From contig JAUIMC010000003.1 in the NCBI GenBank assembly GCA_030433215.1, forward strand, positions 124,001 to 188,000: a stretch of DNA of 64,000 nt, read 5' to 3'. Positions 26,221-34,980 of the stretch are shown in pieces. Numbering within the stretch: the stretch's first letter is position 1; every line of letters starts with the position of its first letter. A program made the position numbers and the translations under genes. The notes beneath the pieces were generated by a model. It saw only the letters and a list, made by a program, of their open reading frames with translations, was not told the DNA's origin and ran no database searches. Source of the stretch: Alphaproteobacteria bacterium. Its GTDB lineage: Bacteria > Pseudomonadota > Alphaproteobacteria > Caulobacterales > Parvularculaceae.

Positions 26221-27213
26221 ATGACCGACACCCAGCCTGACCCAGACCTTTTGCAAAAATTTGATGAGATTTCGGTAAAATTCGGGCGCGCCCGGGCGGC
26301 CCTGGGGAAGGTGGTGTTCGGCCAGGACGAGGTGATCGACCTCACCCTTGCGACACTTGCCGCAGGGGGCCACGGCCTCCTGGTGGGGGCCCCGGGCCTC
26401 GCCAAGACCCTGCTCGTCACCTCCATCGCCGATCTCATGGGGCTTTCAGCCAAGCGGGTGCAGTTTACGCCGGACCTGATGCCCGGCGACGTCCTCGGCT
26501 CGGAGGTCCTCGAGGAGAGCGCCGACGGCCGCCGCGAATTCCGTTTCATTCCGGGACCGGTCTTCTGTCAGCTGCTGATGGCGGACGAAATCAACCGCGC
26601 CTCCCCCCGCACCCAGTCGGCGCTACTTCAGGCGATGCAGGAGCATCATGTGACGGTCGCGGGCGCCGCCCATGACCTGCCGACGCCGTTTCACGTTCTC
26701 GCGACCCAGAACCCCATCGAACAGGAGGGGACCTATCCCCTGCCCGAAGCCCAGCTCGACCGGTTCCTCCTTCAGATCGATGTCGGCTATCCCGATATCG
26801 ACGCCGAGCGGCGAATGCTCGCGTCGACGACGGGCTCGGACGCCGCCCATGTGGATGCGGTGATGACCGCCGACGATCTCATCGCCGCCCAGAGCCTGGT
26901 GCGCCAGATGCCCATCGGTGAACAGGTGGTGGAACAGATTCTCAGCCTCGTGCGCGCCGCGCGGCCAACCGAAGACGCCAAAGAACGCGTCAGGACTTTC
27001 GTCGCCTGGGGCCCCGGTCCGCGGGCGAGCCAGGCCTTTTCGCTGGCGGCGCGCGCCCTTGCGCTGATCGACGGGCGCCATGCGCCCTCGCTCGACGATG
27101 TGAAACGCCTCGCCGGACCGGTTCTGCGGCACCGCATGGCGCTCAACTTCGCCGCGCGCTCGGAAGGCATCGACACGGACAGCTTCATCGAAGAACTGAT
27201 GGCGGGCGCTTAA
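26221..27213 (+). CDS. MoxR-family AAA+ ATPase
   Basis: 330 residues. Walker A GAPGLAKT at 56-63, Walker B LLMADEINRASP with D122-E123, sensor 1 in FHVLATQNP, and the arginine-containing AQLDRF. MoxR ATPases act as chaperones that activate partner proteins with VWA domains. The following DUF58, DUF4159 and VWA-like genes give exactly such partners, in one operon with gaps of 25, 3 and -4 bp. Confidence 0.92.
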   Translation: MTDTQPDPDLLQKFDEISVKFGRARAALGKVVFGQDEVIDLTLATLAAGGHGLLVGAPGLAKTLLVTSIADLMGLSAKRVQFTPDLMPGDVLGSEVLEESADGRREFRFIPGPVFCQLLMADEINRASPRTQSALLQAMQEHHVTVAGAAHDLPTPFHVLATQNPIEQEGTYPLPEAQLDRFLLQIDVGYPDIDAERRMLASTTGSDAAHVDAVMTADDLIAAQSLVRQMPIGEQVVEQILSLVRAARPTEDAKERVRTFVAWGPGPRASQAFSLAARALALIDGRHAPSLDDVKRLAGPVLRHRMALNFAARSEGIDTDSFIEELMAGA

Positions 27214-27238
27214 ACGGCCGAGGAAGGACCGAAGTCGA

Positions 27239-28141
27239 ATGACATCTTCCGGGCCCCAAATGCTCGCCGTCCGCCACCAGGCGGAAAAGGCGGCGGCCCT
27301 GTTTCCGGCCATGCTGCTCGAGGCCGAACGCATCGCGCAGTCGGTTTCCGCCGGCCTGCACGGGCGCCGGCGCGCCGGGCCCGGCGAGACCTTCTGGCAG
27401 CACCGGCCTTATGTGTTCGGGGACCCGGTCTCCAGCATCGACTGGCGCCAGTCGGCGCGCGCGTCGGGAAGGCTCTATGTGCGCCAGAACGAATGGGAAG
27501 CGGCGGCGGCGGCTTATCTCTGGCGCGACCCGTCTCATTCCCTCGATTACGCCTCGGCGAAAGACTGGCCGACCAAACGCCGCCGCGCCGACATTCTGTT
27601 GACGGCGCTGACGATCCTTCTGTCCCAGGCGGGCGAGCGCATCGGCCTTCTCGGTGAAGAGCGCCGCCCGTTTCAGGGCCGCACCGCCCCGGAGCGCTTT
27701 CTGGAAGCGCTCCACATCGACCAGTTCGACGACAGGCAAGGCGCGCCGCCGCTGGCTTCGACGCCCGCCGGCGCACGGGTCGTCATGGCGAGCGACTTTT
27801 ATACGGCGCCGGAAGGCGTCGAGCGCGCCGTCGCGGCGCTCGCGGGATCGGGCGCCAAGGGCGTTCTGTTGCAGATCTGCGATCCGGCGGAAGAAGACTT
27901 TCCTTTTGAGGGCCGCGTCGAGTTCCGCGACCTTGAAAGCGCCGACCGGCTCGTCTTCGGCGAGACCGGATCGCTTGCGGGCGCCTATAAAGAAAAGTTC
28001 GCGGCCCACCGTGACGCGCTTGAGACCATCGCCCACAAGAATGGCTGGAGTTTCCTCGCCCACCGCACAGACCGGCCGCCTCAGACGGCGCTCCTCGCGC
28101 TTTTCACCGCGCTCGCCGATCTGCGCCTCTGGAAGGCGTAA
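27239..28141 (+). CDS. DUF58 domain protein
   Basis: 300 residues. DUF58 signature GRRRAGPGETFWQHRPYVFG at about 41-60, followed by DPVSSIDWRQSARASGRLYV, in which the conserved DWR lies. A VWA-like fold follows without a complete MIDAS site. Such proteins are regular companions of MoxR and are thought to be its client or adaptor at the membrane. No membrane segment here, so it is likely cytoplasmic. Confidence 0.88.
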   Translation: MTSSGPQMLAVRHQAEKAAALFPAMLLEAERIAQSVSAGLHGRRRAGPGETFWQHRPYVFGDPVSSIDWRQSARASGRLYVRQNEWEAAAAAYLWRDPSHSLDYASAKDWPTKRRRADILLTALTILLSQAGERIGLLGEERRPFQGRTAPERFLEALHIDQFDDRQGAPPLASTPAGARVVMASDFYTAPEGVERAVAALAGSGAKGVLLQICDPAEEDFPFEGRVEFRDLESADRLVFGETGSLAGAYKEKFAAHRDALETIAHKNGWSFLAHRTDRPPQTALLALFTALADLRLWKA

Positions 28142-28144
28142 GTC

Positions 28145-30871
28145 ATGGGCGCGCTCAGTTTCACATCGCCGTTCATTCTGCTGGCGCTCGGCGCCCTGCC
28201 GCTGATCTGGCTTCTCCTGCGCGCAACGCCGCCCTCGCCGAAGCGCGAGCGTTTCCCTGCCTTCATCATTCTCCGTGAGCTGAAGAGTTCCGAAGAAACG
28301 CCGGATCGCACGCCCTGGTGGCTGCTCTTGATGCGGCTCCTCCTCGCCGCGATGATTATTCTCGCGCTCGCCGGTCCCGTCATGAACGCGCCGCAGCCGG
28401 GCGCGCATTCGGGGCCGCTTGTGCTCGTCGTCGACGACAGTCTCGCAGCGGCGCAGCAATGGCGGGTGCGCCGCGACGCGATCCGCGAAGCCGCGGCGGA
28501 AGCCGCGCAGGCCGACCGCCAGGCGTTCCTGATCACCACGGCGCCGCGAGACGTTCCGGCGCCGGTGGAGCCCATGAGCGGCGAGGCCCTGCGCGCCGCC
28601 GCCGATGCTCTCGAGCCTCAGCCCTTTTTCGCCGACCGCGCGGGCGCTGCGGCGGCGCTGGTTGACTTCGACGGCTATCTTGCCGGCGGCGATGTCGAAA
28701 TCCGCTGGCTTTCCGACGGTCTCGCCGGCGAGGGCGACGCAGAGCTCGCCTCGGCCCTCAATGAGCACGGCGCCCTGACGCTCTATGCCGATGCGCGCGC
28801 GCCGAAATATCTCCTGCGCGCCCTGCCGGTGAACAGTGAGGCGCCGGCTTATCAGGTAGAGCGTCTTGAGGCCGGCGCGCCGGCGGAAGGCGCAGTTGTC
28901 GCCACCGCCCGCGACGGGCGCGAACTCGGACGCGCGGAATTTGAAATGGCGCCAGGCGAAAAGACGCGCGAGGTGACGCTCAACCTGCCGCTGGCTCTGG
29001 CGAACGAATTATCCGTGGTGCGCATCGAGGCCGTGCCGTCGGCGGGCGCGGTGCATCTCGCCGATGCGCGCGACCGGCGCGCGCTCATCGGTCTCGCCGC
29101 CAATGCAGAAAGCGCCAGCGACGATCTTCTTTCCGGCGATCATTATATCCGCGAAGCGCTGGAGCCTTACGCAGCATTTTTAAGCGACGATCTTTCGGCG
29201 CTGTTGCAGTCCGACGTGTCCGTGATCGTTCTCGACGATGTGGGGCGGCTGCGCGCCAGTGAAGCGCAGGAGCTTCAGGCATGGGTCGAAAGCGGCGGCG
29301 TGCTTGTGCGTTTCGCAGGCCCCGTGCTCGCCGAAGCCGCGCAGGACCGCGCGCCACAATTGACGCCCGCCCCCTTGCGCGGCGGCGGGCGCGCCTTTGG
29401 CGGCGCGCTTACCTGGGACACGCCGCAACGCCTCGATGTTTTCGCGCCGGAAAGCCCCTTCGCCGGCCTTCCCGTGCCCGACGATGTCTTCATCCGCCGT
29501 CAGGTGCTGGCCGAGCCCGGCGGCGAGACCACCGAGCACACCTGGGCCCGGCTTGAGGACGGCACGCCCCTCGTCACCGGCGCGCGCCAGGGCGACGGCG
29601 TCGTCGCGCTTTTCCATGTCACCGCCACGCCGGATTGGTCAGACCTGCCGCTGTCGGGGCTCTTCGTCGAAATGCTGCGCCGGTTGACCTTCCTCTCCTC
29701 GCTTGGTCCCGACGCAGCCGAAGACGGCGAGGATGCGCTTTACGCGCCTTTGCGGATGCTGAACGGCGAAGGCCGGCTGACCCGCCCCGGCGAAAGAGCC
29801 CGGGCGCTCACCGCCAGCGAACTTAGCCAGCCGCCCGCGCCGGACCGCGCGCCGGGCTTTTACGGCGCCCCCGAAGCGCCGCTGGCCCTCAACGCCGTCG
29901 CCGCCGATACGCCGTTCGAGCCGATCTCGATCCCCGGCGTCGCGGCCGCGCCTTACGAGGCCGAACCGCCAGTCTCTTTAAGCCCGCCGCTTTACATCAT
30001 TGCGCTTCTTCTCCTGCTGGCGGACGGCGTTCTCGCACTCCTCATCAGCGGGCGTCTGGGCTGGCGGGCCGCAGCGACGGCGTCGCTCATCGCCATTGCC
30101 CTTGCGCCGCTCTCGCCGGAACGCGCAGCCGCCCAGCCTCTCGATCCGCCGATCGAGGCAAAGACCGTAGACGCCGCCATCTCCACCCGGCTCGCCTTCA
30201 TCCAGTCGGGCGACCCTTCCGTCGACGAGCTTGCGGAACAGGGCCTTGCAGCCCTGAGCCGGGAACTGCACCGGCGCACGGCGGTCGAGCCCGCGCCGCC
30301 GGACAGCGTCGATCCCGATACGGACGATCTTTCCGTCTATTCCTTCCTCTACTGGCCCATCGCGCCGGACGCGCCGACCCCGTCCGACGCCGCGCTCGCC
30401 AATATCGAAAACTTCATGCGCTTCGGCGGGCTGTTGCTTATCGACACGCGCGACGACGAGCGCGCGGTCGGCGCCGGCTCGACGCCGGAAGGCGCGGCCC
30501 TGCAACGAATCTTAAGCGCCCTCGACATTCCGCCCCTGATCCCCGTCGACGACAATCACGTGCTGACGCGCTCCTTTTATCTACTCGAGACGCTGAACGG
30601 CCGCTCGAACAACAACCCGGTCTGGGTGGAAGCCGATTCCAGCGGCTCCAATGACGGGGTGACGGCGCTGATCATCGGCGGGCGCGACTGGGCCGGGGCC
30701 TGGGCCGCGGACAGTTTCGGCCGGCCGGTGCGGCCCATGAACGCCGGCGGGCCCCGGGCGCGCGAGCTTGCCTATCGCGCCGGGGTTAACATGGTGATGG
30801 TCGCCTTCACCGGGAACTATAAGTCGGACCAGGTGCACACGCCGATCCTGCTGGAGCGTCTCGGCCAGTGA
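28145..30871 (+). CDS. Membrane protein with BatA-like N-terminus and DUF4159
   Basis: 908 residues. The N-terminus has two hydrophobic segments (about 8-26 and 58-78) separated by PPSPKRERFPAFIILRELK, typical of the BatA-type aerotolerance region. A VWA-like domain follows (VLVVDDSLAAAQQW), then a central beta-rich and glutamine-amidotransferase-like part. Two more membrane segments lie at about 615-660, and the C-terminal DUF4159 covers about 680-905 (YSFLYWPIAPDAPTPSDAAL, MRFGGLLLIDTRDD). Probably works in cell-envelope maintenance with MoxR; the exact role is unknown. Overlaps the next gene by 4 bp. Confidence 0.87.
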   Translation: MGALSFTSPFILLALGALPLIWLLLRATPPSPKRERFPAFIILRELKSSEETPDRTPWWLLLMRLLLAAMIILALAGPVMNAPQPGAHSGPLVLVVDDSLAAAQQWRVRRDAIREAAAEAAQADRQAFLITTAPRDVPAPVEPMSGEALRAAADALEPQPFFADRAGAAAALVDFDGYLAGGDVEIRWLSDGLAGEGDAELASALNEHGALTLYADARAPKYLLRALPVNSEAPAYQVERLEAGAPAEGAVVATARDGRELGRAEFEMAPGEKTREVTLNLPLALANELSVVRIEAVPSAGAVHLADARDRRALIGLAANAESASDDLLSGDHYIREALEPYAAFLSDDLSALLQSDVSVIVLDDVGRLRASEAQELQAWVESGGVLVRFAGPVLAEAAQDRAPQLTPAPLRGGGRAFGGALTWDTPQRLDVFAPESPFAGLPVPDDVFIRRQVLAEPGGETTEHTWARLEDGTPLVTGARQGDGVVALFHVTATPDWSDLPLSGLFVEMLRRLTFLSSLGPDAAEDGEDALYAPLRMLNGEGRLTRPGERARALTASELSQPPAPDRAPGFYGAPEAPLALNAVAADTPFEPISIPGVAAAPYEAEPPVSLSPPLYIIALLLLLADGVLALLISGRLGWRAAATASLIAIALAPLSPERAAAQPLDPPIEAKTVDAAISTRLAFIQSGDPSVDELAEQGLAALSRELHRRTAVEPAPPDSVDPDTDDLSVYSFLYWPIAPDAPTPSDAALANIENFMRFGGLLLIDTRDDERAVGAGSTPEGAALQRILSALDIPPLIPVDDNHVLTRSFYLLETLNGRSNNNPVWVEADSSGSNDGVTALIIGGRDWAGAWAADSFGRPVRPMNAGGPRARELAYRAGVNMVMVAFTGNYKSDQVHTPILLERLGQ

Positions 30872-32976
30872 TCGCGCTTCCCATGAATATCGTGCTCGAT
30901 CCGCTGCTGCCCCCATGGGCGCTGATCGCCGCCGCTGTGCTCGGCGCCGCCTTCGCCGTCCTGTCGCTGATCCGCAACTGGAAAAGCGGAATCGCCCGCC
31001 TTGTCGCCGTCGCCGCGCTCCTTGCGCTGCTTGCCGGCCCCATGACCCGCGAGGAAGAGACCGCGCCCCTGAACGACATCGCACTGATCATCGCCGATGA
31101 AAGCGCCAGCCAGTCGCTGGATGATCGCGACGCGGTCACAGCCGACGCCGTCGAAAAGCTTCAGGCGCGGCTCGAAGCGCTGGGCGGGATCGATGTGGAG
31201 ACCGTGCGCTATGGCGGCGAGGAAGAAACCCGCAGCGTCGACGCCCTGCGCCAGACCGTCGCCGATACGCCGCGCCAGCGTCTCGGCGCCGTCTTCCTTA
31301 TCACCGACGGTCAGGCCGCCGACGCCGAGGACGCGCGCCAGCCCCTCGACATTGACGCGCCGGTGCATCTTCTCACGACCGGCGATCCGGGCGAAGTCGA
31401 CCGCAAAATCACGCTGTTAAGCGCGCCGCGTTACGGCATCGTGCGCCAGTCCGTGCGCGTGTCCTTCCGCATCGACGATCTCGGCGCTGAAGGCGAGTCG
31501 CTGCCAGGATCGGCGACGCCCATGGTGACCTTGCGCATAGGCGGCGAGGAAATTCTGCGCGAGGCCGTGCCCGCCGGCGCCGAAGCCGGGTTCGACGTGC
31601 CCCTCGACCGGCCCGGCCAGACGATTATCGAACTTGAAGTCGCCGAACGGCCGGGCGAGCTGACGACGCGCAACAATATCGCCGTCCTGCCGATCACCGC
31701 GGTGCGCGACCGCTTGCGCGTCTTGCTGATTTCCGGCGAGCCGCATCCGGGCGAGCGGGTCTGGCGCAATCTCTTGAAGTCCGATCCCGCCGTCGATCTC
31801 GTGCACTTCACGATCCTTCGGCCCATCGACAAGAATGACGGCACGCCCGTGGACGAGCTGGCGCTGATCCCTTTCCCCCAAGACGAACTTTTCATCGACA
31901 AGCTCGACGAGTTCGATCTCCTGATCTTCGACCGCTACGCCTATCGCGGGGTGCTCTCCTCCTTCCATTTCGACAATATCGCCCGCTTCGTCGATGGCGG
32001 CGGCGCCGTCCTCATCGCCTCCGGTCCCGAATATAACAGCCCCTTAAGTCTGGCGACGCGCCGCAATCTCTCCTTTATCCTGCCGGCGCTGCCGGCGGGG
32101 GCGGCTATCGAGGAAGCCTATCGGCCGCAAATCACCGATCTCGGCCGGCGCCATCCGGTGACGGCCGATCTTCCGGAGACGGATATCTGGGGCCGCTGGC
32201 TGCGGACCATGCCGGTCAACAAGCTGCGCGGGCGGACCCTGATGGAAGGCCCGAACGAGGCGCCGCTGCTCATTCTCGACCGCATCGGCGAGGGACGCGT
32301 CGGCCTGTTTCTGTCCGATCATGTCTGGTTGTGGGCGCGCGGCTTCGACGGCGGCGGGCCGCATGCGGAGCTTCTGCGCCGCATCGCTCACTGGCTGATG
32401 AAAGAACCGGAGCTTGAGGAAGAAGCCCTGGACCTCAGCGCTGAGGGCGGCGACCTCGTCATTGAACGGCGTACTATCGAAGACGCCGCCCCGCCGGTGA
32501 CGCTCGCCTTTCCCGGCGGCGAGGAACAGGAAGTGACGCTGTCGGAAAGCGCGCCGGGACATTTCACCGCCCGCATCGTTAATGCGCCGCGCGGGCTCTA
32601 TCGCGCGCGCTCTGGCGACCTCTTCGCCATCGGCGTCATCGGCGTCGAAGCCGCGCCGGAATTCCAGAATGTGGTTTCCACCAGCGCCCAGCTTTCGCCG
32701 CTGGCGGAGGCGACCGGCGGCGGTGTCTATCGGATCCGCAGCGGCGGCGGCGATAACGCCGAACTGCCGGAGCTGCGGCGCCTGCGCCGCGGGGCCGACC
32801 CGCGGGCCGGCGAGAATTGGGCGGGCGTCCTCGAGCGCGGCGCGGCCCGGGTCCAGAATGTCCGGGACGCGCCCCTCGCCCCGGCCCTTTTCTGGCTCGT
32901 CCTTCTCGCCTTGTCGCTGCTCGCCGCCTGGGCCATCGAAGGCGGGCGCCTGCGTCGCGGAAAGGCGCAAGGTTAA
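30868..32976 (+). CDS. Membrane protein with VWA-like and GATase1-like domains
   Basis: 702 residues. Hydrophobic segments near the N-terminus (about 14-34 and 42-56) and one at the C-terminus (about 672-692). A degenerate VWA domain has a MIDAS-like DESAS motif and VFLITDGQ. After a beta-sandwich part comes a glutamine-amidotransferase-like domain (LLISGEPHPGERVWRN, LLIFDRYAYRG, GGAVLIASGPEY). Last gene of the MoxR operon; start GTG within the previous stop. Such four-gene sets are common in alphaproteobacteria and their task in the envelope is not settled. Confidence 0.83.
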   Translation: MIALPMNIVLDPLLPPWALIAAAVLGAAFAVLSLIRNWKSGIARLVAVAALLALLAGPMTREEETAPLNDIALIIADESASQSLDDRDAVTADAVEKLQARLEALGGIDVETVRYGGEEETRSVDALRQTVADTPRQRLGAVFLITDGQAADAEDARQPLDIDAPVHLLTTGDPGEVDRKITLLSAPRYGIVRQSVRVSFRIDDLGAEGESLPGSATPMVTLRIGGEEILREAVPAGAEAGFDVPLDRPGQTIIELEVAERPGELTTRNNIAVLPITAVRDRLRVLLISGEPHPGERVWRNLLKSDPAVDLVHFTILRPIDKNDGTPVDELALIPFPQDELFIDKLDEFDLLIFDRYAYRGVLSSFHFDNIARFVDGGGAVLIASGPEYNSPLSLATRRNLSFILPALPAGAAIEEAYRPQITDLGRRHPVTADLPETDIWGRWLRTMPVNKLRGRTLMEGPNEAPLLILDRIGEGRVGLFLSDHVWLWARGFDGGGPHAELLRRIAHWLMKEPELEEEALDLSAEGGDLVIERRTIEDAAPPVTLAFPGGEEQEVTLSESAPGHFTARIVNAPRGLYRARSGDLFAIGVIGVEAAPEFQNVVSTSAQLSPLAEATGGGVYRIRSGGGDNAELPELRRLRRGADPRAGENWAGVLERGAARVQNVRDAPLAPALFWLVLLALSLLAAWAIEGGRLRRGKAQG

Positions 32977-33099
32977 CGGCTGTAAAGGCTGTTCGGCCCC
33001 ACGGGCGATCCAAAAAATTTACGTAATTGTTTAACGGCGCCGAAAATCGCCCCGCGTTAGGGTCGCGGTTTAGGACAGTCATGCTGAAGGAGACTATGC

Positions 33100-33771
33100 G
33101 TGGCGTTTGCGACCAATAAACAATCGGGCGACCAGGCGAAACGGCGCAGCCCGCTCGCTGGCTGGCTCGGCAAAAAAGTCGATCCGTCCGGGGATGAAAT
33201 TCCGGCGATGGATGTCGCCGGCGGGCTGGACCGCGCCCTGCGCAACCGCAAGGCCAATATCGAAGAGCCGCATCCGGATACCCGCGAAAATCCGGTGCGC
33301 GACGCCTTGAGCGCCATCGAAGCGGCGCTTTACGCCATCGACCGGGTGCGCGACATACTGGAACAGGCCTGCGAAGTCGCCATTTCCGCCAAGGATGTGG
33401 ACGACGCCGGCGGCCGGGCGCTGCTCGCCGAGAGCTATGACGAGCTGCGGCTGTCGATCAACGACTCGCTCGACAAGATCGACCCGCGCGCCGCCGTGCT
33501 GATCGGCAAGGGCCAGCGCCATATCGACGTGATGCTCGGCGGGCGCACGAAATATTCGGTCTCGCCGGTGCGTCTCGACGTCAGCGAAAAAGGTCTCGAC
33601 CTGCCGCCGCCTGCGGAAGCTTTTGCGCATTACGAGGAAATCGATATCGTTCTCGATCATCTCGACAAAGCGCTGGGCCGCGCCGACCGCGCCGCCGCCA
33701 GCTATTGCCGGGACGCGCAATATCTCATCGCGCGCATGAAGGCCGATCTGGAAAATTCCGACGCGGCCTAG
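33100..33771 (+). CDS. Conserved helical protein of unknown function
   Basis: 223 residues from a GTG that has AAGGAG 7 bases upstream. Mostly helical and acidic, with no signal peptide or membrane segment. A flagellin-like or FlgL-like helical pattern might be read in AALYAIDRVRDILEQACEVA and NDSLDKIDPRAAVLIGKGQR, but no family is recognised with confidence. The stop overlaps the stop of queD on the other strand. Confidence 0.7.
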   Translation: MAFATNKQSGDQAKRRSPLAGWLGKKVDPSGDEIPAMDVAGGLDRALRNRKANIEEPHPDTRENPVRDALSAIEAALYAIDRVRDILEQACEVAISAKDVDDAGGRALLAESYDELRLSINDSLDKIDPRAAVLIGKGQRHIDVMLGGRTKYSVSPVRLDVSEKGLDLPPPAEAFAHYEEIDIVLDHLDKALGRADRAAASYCRDAQYLIARMKADLENSDAA

Positions 33772-34124
33772 ACCGTGTAAATGCAGGTCTCGCCGTTCGA
33801 CGGACGCGAGACCCGCACTTCGGCAAGCCCCGGGAAACGCGTCTTCAGCCTGCCCGCCGCCCATTGGCAGATATTTTCGAGCGTCGGGCGCTCAAGCCCC
33901 TCGACCTCGTTCAACAGGCGATGGTCGAGCGCGTCGTGCAGCGTTTGAAGCGCCTCGGCGACGTCGGCGAAATCCACGACCCAGCCGGTGTCTTTCTCGG
34001 GCTCGCCATCAATCACCACTTCCATGGTGAAGGAATGCCCGTGCAGGCGCGCGTAAGGACGCGCCTCGGGGTCGTGATCCAGAAAGTGCGCGGCGTCGAA
34101 ACTCATCGACTTGACGATGCGCAT
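33768..34124 (-). CDS. queD: 6-carboxytetrahydropterin synthase QueD-like
   Basis: 118 residues from the ATG at 34124. Second step of queuosine and 7-deazaguanine synthesis, converting dihydroneopterin triphosphate to 6-carboxytetrahydropterin. Zinc-binding histidines are in DAAHFL and LHGHSF, with the conserved GWVVDFADV, ALDHRLLNE and PTLENICQW blocks. The cysteine that precedes LHGH in E. coli QueD (KCGRLHGH) is a tyrosine here (PYARLHGH); a cysteine occurs near the C-terminus instead (GETCIYTV). It is 31 bp downstream of queE in one operon. queC and queF are not in the window. Confidence 0.88.
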   Translation of the reverse strand: MRIVKSMSFDAAHFLDHDPEARPYARLHGHSFTMEVVIDGEPEKDTGWVVDFADVAEALQTLHDALDHRLLNEVEGLERPTLENICQWAAGRLKTRFPGLAEVRVSRPSNGETCIYTV

Positions 34125-34155
34125 GTCCAATCCTCTGTCTGCTCTCCCGCGCGCC

Positions 34156-34791
34156 TTAGGGAATGCCCACGATCTTGTGGGTCTGAAGGCTGAGGCGCCA
34201 TTGCGGATGCTGTCTGCAATAATCCACCGCGGCGGCGGTGTCTTCCGCCTGCGAAGGCCCGTCCATAGGCTGCAAAAAGAAAAAGTCAAATGCGAGACCG
34301 GCGAACGCCTCCGGCGGCGCATCCTGCTGGCGGTAAACCAGCTTCAGCTCATGCCCCGATGTCTGGGCCAGCGGCGCCGTCGATTTCGGGCTGACGCAGA
34401 GCCAGTCGATCCCGGCCGGCGCGGCGATGGTGCCGTTGGTCTCCACGCCGATCTCGAAGCCTGAATCATGGAGCGCGTCGATAAGCGGCGCGTCGAGTTG
34501 CAGCAAAGGCTCCCCACCTGTGCAGACCATGTAAGGCCGCCCGCCGGCTTTCTCCGGCCAGGCGGCCGCGACCGCCGCGGCCAGCGCCGGCGCGTCGGCG
34601 AACTTGCCGCCGCCGGGCCCGTCGACGCCGACAAAATCCGTATCGCAAAAAGTGCACACGGCCGCCGCCCGGTCGCGCTCGAGGCCCGACCACAGATTGC
34701 AGCCCGCAAAGCGCAAGAACACCGCCGGGCGCCCGGCCTGCGCGCCCTCGCCCTGCAACGTATAGAAAAGCTCCTTGACGGCGTAAGTCAT
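34156..34791 (-). CDS. queE: 7-carboxy-7-deazaguanine synthase QueE
   Basis: 211 residues from the ATG at 34791; a longer frame adds a tail with no family likeness. Radical-SAM enzyme that makes 7-carboxy-7-deazaguanine from the QueD product. The iron-sulfur cluster motif is of the long-spaced type, with the first cysteine in FAGCNLW and the other two in VCTFCDTDF. FYTLQGEG at the N-terminus, the VCTGGEPLLQ AdoMet motif and the VETNGT motif are all present. Confidence 0.93.
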   Translation of the reverse strand: MTYAVKELFYTLQGEGAQAGRPAVFLRFAGCNLWSGLERDRAAAVCTFCDTDFVGVDGPGGGKFADAPALAAAVAAAWPEKAGGRPYMVCTGGEPLLQLDAPLIDALHDSGFEIGVETNGTIAAPAGIDWLCVSPKSTAPLAQTSGHELKLVYRQQDAPPEAFAGLAFDFFFLQPMDGPSQAEDTAAAVDYCRQHPQWRLSLQTHKIVGIP

Positions 34792-34875
34792 GGAGACGGG
34801 CTTTAGCGGAAACGGGCCTTTAGACCTAGAGGGCGAAAACGTCCTGTTCCTTACAATCTCCACGCTTTTTTGCAC

Positions 34876-34980
34876 GGCTGCGGGCGTCCATTACAGCGCC
34901 TTTGCTTGACTATGCATCGTAAATCGGGACGATTTCAGAACGTCAGGGGGACGAACACATAAACGGGTTTTAGTCCGCGT
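34876..34980 (+). promoter_or_regulatory. Promoter region of the S41 protease gene
   Basis: 105 bp between divergent genes. TTGACT at 34904-34909 can serve as a -35 box; no clear -10 box is seen at a good distance. Confidence 0.3.

Noticed and set aside
27185-28768. Minus-strand open frame of 527 codons
   Set aside because: Antisense to the DUF58 and DUF4159 genes; Arg/Gly/Ala-rich shadow composition.
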